A stretch of DNA of 64,000 nucleotides from NCBI GenBank assembly GCA_017562135.1, contig QEYB01000654.1, positions 186,001 through 250,000 on the forward strand, given 5' to 3'. The stretch comes from Dipylidium caninum (Eukaryota; Platyhelminthes; Cestoda; Cyclophyllidea; Dipylidiidae). Under the pieces are notes generated by a model. The model searched no databases, was not told the DNA's origin, and was given only the letters and a program-made list of their open reading frames with translations. A program made the position numbers and the translations under genes. Below are positions 60,416 to 64,000 of this stretch, piece after piece; within the stretch, counting starts at the first letter, position 1; every line of letters starts with the position of its first letter.

Positions 60416-63400
60416 ATGTCGTGCAACACAACTCAGACCTACGCGCCTGACAACCCGAAATATGGTGTAGGTCACGTATCACGAGCTAAACTTCTCTCAT
60501 CGGGGTCTTCGCTATCATCTTCGGGAGTATCATTTGAAGACACCATTTCTGACATCTCGCATTTCACAAACAATTTAAAGAAGTATACAGGTATCTTATG
60601 GTTTAATTATTAATGTTTTTGCCATCAAATCACTGTTCTTTTCTTCTTGCAAACTAATTTTGTACTTATAAATCCGTGTTATTTGTCGTTTACTATTATT
60701 AGCTTCCTAATGTATTTTGTCATAAAATATTGGCCTACTTTTTATGTCCTTTTTCATCAGCTCTCCATTCACCTAATTCAACCATTTGGTCATGAGCTAT
60801 TTCACTTCAATAAACCAACCGGATCATATGTTTAGCCACATGCCTTATACGCCCACGTCTCCTTACGACTGTTGCCTTCATGTGCATCAAACTGTGGTAC
60901 CTGACCAATATTTACCGCACTTTGCCTCGCGCATTGTATTTTATCCGTTGTTGGAAAAAGGTCTCATTATAGTGCTGAAATGTTAACGATATTGATAATA
61001 TATGCTTAAAAGCGTCTTCTTCCCTTGTTCGAGAAGCATGCAGCGAGTTATCATGCACGCATTCTTCTTCGAGTGGTTTTATAACTGCTCGAGACGATGG
61101 AAACACCTCGTCGTTACACTCGACGTCCGCAGACGCACAAATGTTTGTTTGGAAACATGAGTCCGCAACATCTGTGCTCAGGTTCGTTTGTACATATCCT
61201 TTAATTTGCTGAGACTACCGACTTTTCTTTTATGTAGCATCACTGAGGAGTGGATTTTTGTAGGAGGCCCTCTAAAACTGAAACTCTTCAGCCACTGCAT
61301 TCACAGATACCTCTGCGAAAATCCTTCTTGCCTTATGCGGAGTCGTCACATTACGATGATGACGACGAGGTGGAAGGAACTACCACGTCGACGAGTCAGA
61401 CTCACTTCTCAACTACTCACTTTAATCCTCTCTTGTCATGCCATTCTACGACTGTCGCAACTATTTGCGATCGTCCATTTGCCGGCACTGGTGTCTCTCT
61501 GAGGCCAGAAGTTACACCCGTGGTGGAGTCGGGGATGAAGGAGAAGTTGACTCTGTCAGTGTCCAATTTCCTTATCAATCTGGCGCCGTCTACGCCTAGA
61601 GAGCTCAGTCCCAGTAGCGTCGCAGAAACGACCATAGAGAAACGAAATCATCACGAGTACATGGGTTGTTTTCGGGCCTTCCTGCGACTCTTTACAAAGG
61701 ACGAGGATTCAGTGTATTCCCCAACTGTGGAGGGTAAATGCATTATTTTGGCAACTTTTCAACAGGATGCCTTAACTCATTTAGTCTTCCTCTAATCGAG
61801 ACTACGTGGAATACTTTCTATTCATGTTAAATATCGCTTTCCAGCTAAATTCTAATGAATGAATTTTTATACTTGCTTTTTATTTCCTTTACTTAAGTAC
61901 GCCACTTTGTTTAAAGATTTTCTGTCTGTTGAGTGTGGCTCGAGTTCGGTGTGTGTTGTTGCAAAATAAGCAACACTTCCCCCGTATCGAAGTGGTTCTA
62001 ACATCAAAGATCCCTCCCTCATTAGTTCTTGTCCTCTCTTCCGACCTCGCGTCTTTTCTAATCATTCTTATCATGAGTCCAAAATGAGTGTGTTCGTTGC
62101 GTTATGTTGCCATGGTGTGATATTATGGCTGGTGTTTCCGGGGTGTGTCTCATTACGACGTCCGTTGTCATTGGTTCACTTAGATGTATAACTTTGCCGT
62201 AACACATTTCATCACGAAAACTCCAATTAGCAGTCTGTTTATTAGGTGGCGAAATAGCTGTCCGGCGCTTGAAGGTGCGATCCGTGTAATGCCCTACCCA
62301 CTTAAATATAACCGTTGGCGTCTTTTAGGCTAGTTTTGCGTTTCAGCTGTCCACCCAGTGAAACTGTTAACTGAGGATCTCGTAGACCCACTACTTTGTG
62401 GTTGCATATTTTCCAGAGCCACAGTGGGAGTGGGAACCGTCGGAGATCCTCGATCTCCAATACGTCGGCTCGGGCGCCCAGGGCTCTGTCTACAAGGCCA
62501 CTTTACGGGGCCGTGTTATTGCTGTGAAAAAAGTAAGCAAACAGTCAGAGACGGAGATTCGCCACCTCCGGGGACTTTGTCATCCCAACGTTGTCCAATT
62601 TCTGTACGTTCAATGCCCATTTCACATTAACTGTATGTGTTTTCATAAAATGTCCAGTCAAATTAATCAGTAGCTTCTATTCCTCAAGGGTATTTCATTC
62701 CTCTTAATTACTATACTGTGTAAATTATGGCAATTTGAAGGAAAACGTGGGCTAATCTGTTACCGACACTTTACTTGGGTGTGGCAGACAGAACAGGCTC
62801 TTTTTTTGGCAAAACCGACCCGTGTGCTATGGTTGTGGGAGGAGGGGAAACAGGTAAGAATGCACATGTATACGAGAAATATGGAGGCATCTCGGGGTTA
62901 GATTAGACTATGGCGATTTGGACACACATTTCGTTCCCACTTTTCCTCCGCTTTCGCCAAGTTGTGTAAAATTAGTAAGTTGGGAGGCAGCCAATCAGAT
63001 GACAGACGCTGCTGTAATCTTATTGGCTGCCTTATGACCTGTCACTGTTGACAGCTTTGCATTCCCCACACGACGTGGCCGGGGGTGGAGGGCGGGCCGC
63101 GTGGGCACGGTGATATTCATGTCCTTTTCCTTTACCCGCCAGCGGAGTCTCCATTGACGGTCCGTGGTATTCCATCCTTATGGAGTATTGCCCAAATGGC
63201 ACCTTCTTCGAGATCCTCCACAACAATCTCCCCGTGAGCATTGACAATATAATTGACTGGACGCAGCAGTTGCCCAGGGCATGAATTATCTCCACAGCCA
63301 CAAGGTCGTCCATCGGGATCTCAAATCTCCGAAGTGAGTTATCCCGGTTATTCGGGAACAACTAGTAAACCAGTGGGGAATTCTTCTCCAACTGGTGGAT

Positions 63401-63972
63401 TTGTAAAGATTCAGGAAAAGCGGACGCTATATTTTCATTTTCTTCCTTTTTCATAACAAAATTTGCGAATATTTGACGGCCTCCAGGAAGTTATAAGTGA
63501 TGAGGGAGATTCCCGATGCTCAAACGATTTACTTCTTTGGTATTTAATCTCTTTTTAAAGCATATTAATTGGCGAGGACGGGAGGCTAAAGATATCGGAT
63601 TTTGGGGTCTCCAAGGAGTTTACCGAAAACTCCACCAAAATGTCCTTCGCGGGCACTGTCGCCTGGATGGCGCCCGAAATTATGCGTGGCGAGCCTTGCT
63701 CCTTCAAAGTCGACGTCTGGTAAGGCTGCAATTAACAACTTTTCCGTCTCCTTATGCCCAAAGTAGACAACTTGTGTATACGTGACGTTGGCTGCTTTTT
63801 TCCTCTGTTTCAGGTCCTTCGGTGTGATTGTGTGGGAAATTTTGACCTGTGAAGTCCCCTTCAACGGCGTCGACTGTGGCGCGATAATTTATGGCATCGC
63901 GAGCAACCTCTTCAGTCTGCCCATCCCAACCGCCTGTCCGACGGAGTTCCGCGTGCTCATGAAGCGATGCTG
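60416..63972 (+). CDS. MAP3K12: DLK/LZK-type mitogen-activated protein kinase kinase kinase, 3'-partial, with a frameshift
   Basis: Dual leucine zipper kinase family, the upstream kinase of JNK/p38 in neurons. Exons: 60416–60590 (ATG at 60416, [11 protein letters not shown]), about 61248–61733 (acidic and Ser/Thr-rich, ending in the DLK-like YMGCFRAF block), 62417–62603, 63143–63333, 63561–63719 and 63814–63972; the gene then leaves the window. Kinase landmarks: [20 protein letters not shown] (Gly-rich loop), VIAVKK (ATP-binding Lys), [38 protein letters not shown] (catalytic loop), [28 protein letters not shown] and [16 protein letters not shown], all very close to DLK. In exon 63143–63333 one base is missing near 63270: the frame IDWTQQ must shift to reach AQGMNYLH, otherwise TGA follows at once. 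The zipper and C-terminus lie outside the window. MAP3K12 versus MAP3K13 cannot be separated here. Confidence 0.9.
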
Positions 63973-64000
63973 GTGAGTTACCGCCCGAGGCGACTCGTTC

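Noticed and set aside
1..64000. tRNA, rRNA and CRISPR arrays
   Set aside because: I looked for box-B-like GGTTCGANTCC motifs with partner box A, conserved rRNA segments and spaced direct repeats. Isolated GTTCGA hexamers occur without a cloverleaf, and nothing else fits a eukaryotic RNA gene.

Overview
The window is nuclear DNA from an animal. It holds multi-exon genes with GT–AG introns, AATAAA signals, mariner transposons and families found in metazoans (DmX-like/rabconnectin, DLK-type MAP3K, SLC35A4-type transporter, TFIIIC90, SEC11). Two canonical introns of only 34 and 42 nt lie in the SEC11 gene. Such short introns beside kilobase-long ones are typical of parasitic flatworms, so a platyhelminth (possibly a cestode) is my best guess. 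That is an inference: no ribosomal or mitochondrial marker is present.

Layout. 1–21.65 kb, + strand: most of a very large DMXL (rabconnectin-3 alpha, V-ATPase regulator) gene whose 5' end lies left of the window. One intron carries a dead mariner element with an internal duplication. 21.65–22.55 kb, − strand: SEC11 (signal peptidase catalytic subunit), convergent with DMXL, with back-to-back poly(A) signals. 22.6–24.75 kb: AT-rich spacer with a second, older mariner relic and one unexplained basic ORF. 24.76–41.08 kb: a GC-rich block framed by two inverted repeat arms of about 2.6–2.8 kb. The loop of about 10.9 kb between them holds one + strand gene for a PDZ / PH-like / RhoGAP protein. 41.2–43.2 kb, − strand: a three-exon gene for a 203-aa coiled-coil protein of unknown function, with a GC–AG intron. 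44.75–48.99 kb, − strand: a GTF3C4 (TFIIIC90) homologue. 50.8–53.8 kb, + strand: an SLC35A4-like nucleotide-sugar transporter. 54–60.4 kb: mostly AT-rich spacer with a few GC-richer, repeat-like islands. 60.4 kb to the end, + strand: the N-terminal region and most of the kinase domain of a DLK/LZK (MAP3K12/13) homologue, with an apparent one-base frameshift in the kinase domain; it runs off the right edge.

The genes are unrelated housekeeping, trafficking and signalling genes and do not form a pathway. The most unusual structure is the large inverted repeat that brackets a complete gene and coincides with the borders of the GC-rich block. I did not find a convincing new molecular system; the inverted repeat, the DLK frameshift, the catalytic-site micro-intron of SEC11 and the orphan coiled-coil gene are the points to check. 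Exon borders were read by hand from splice consensus, reading phase and remembered family sequences, so those I do not list individually are approximate.
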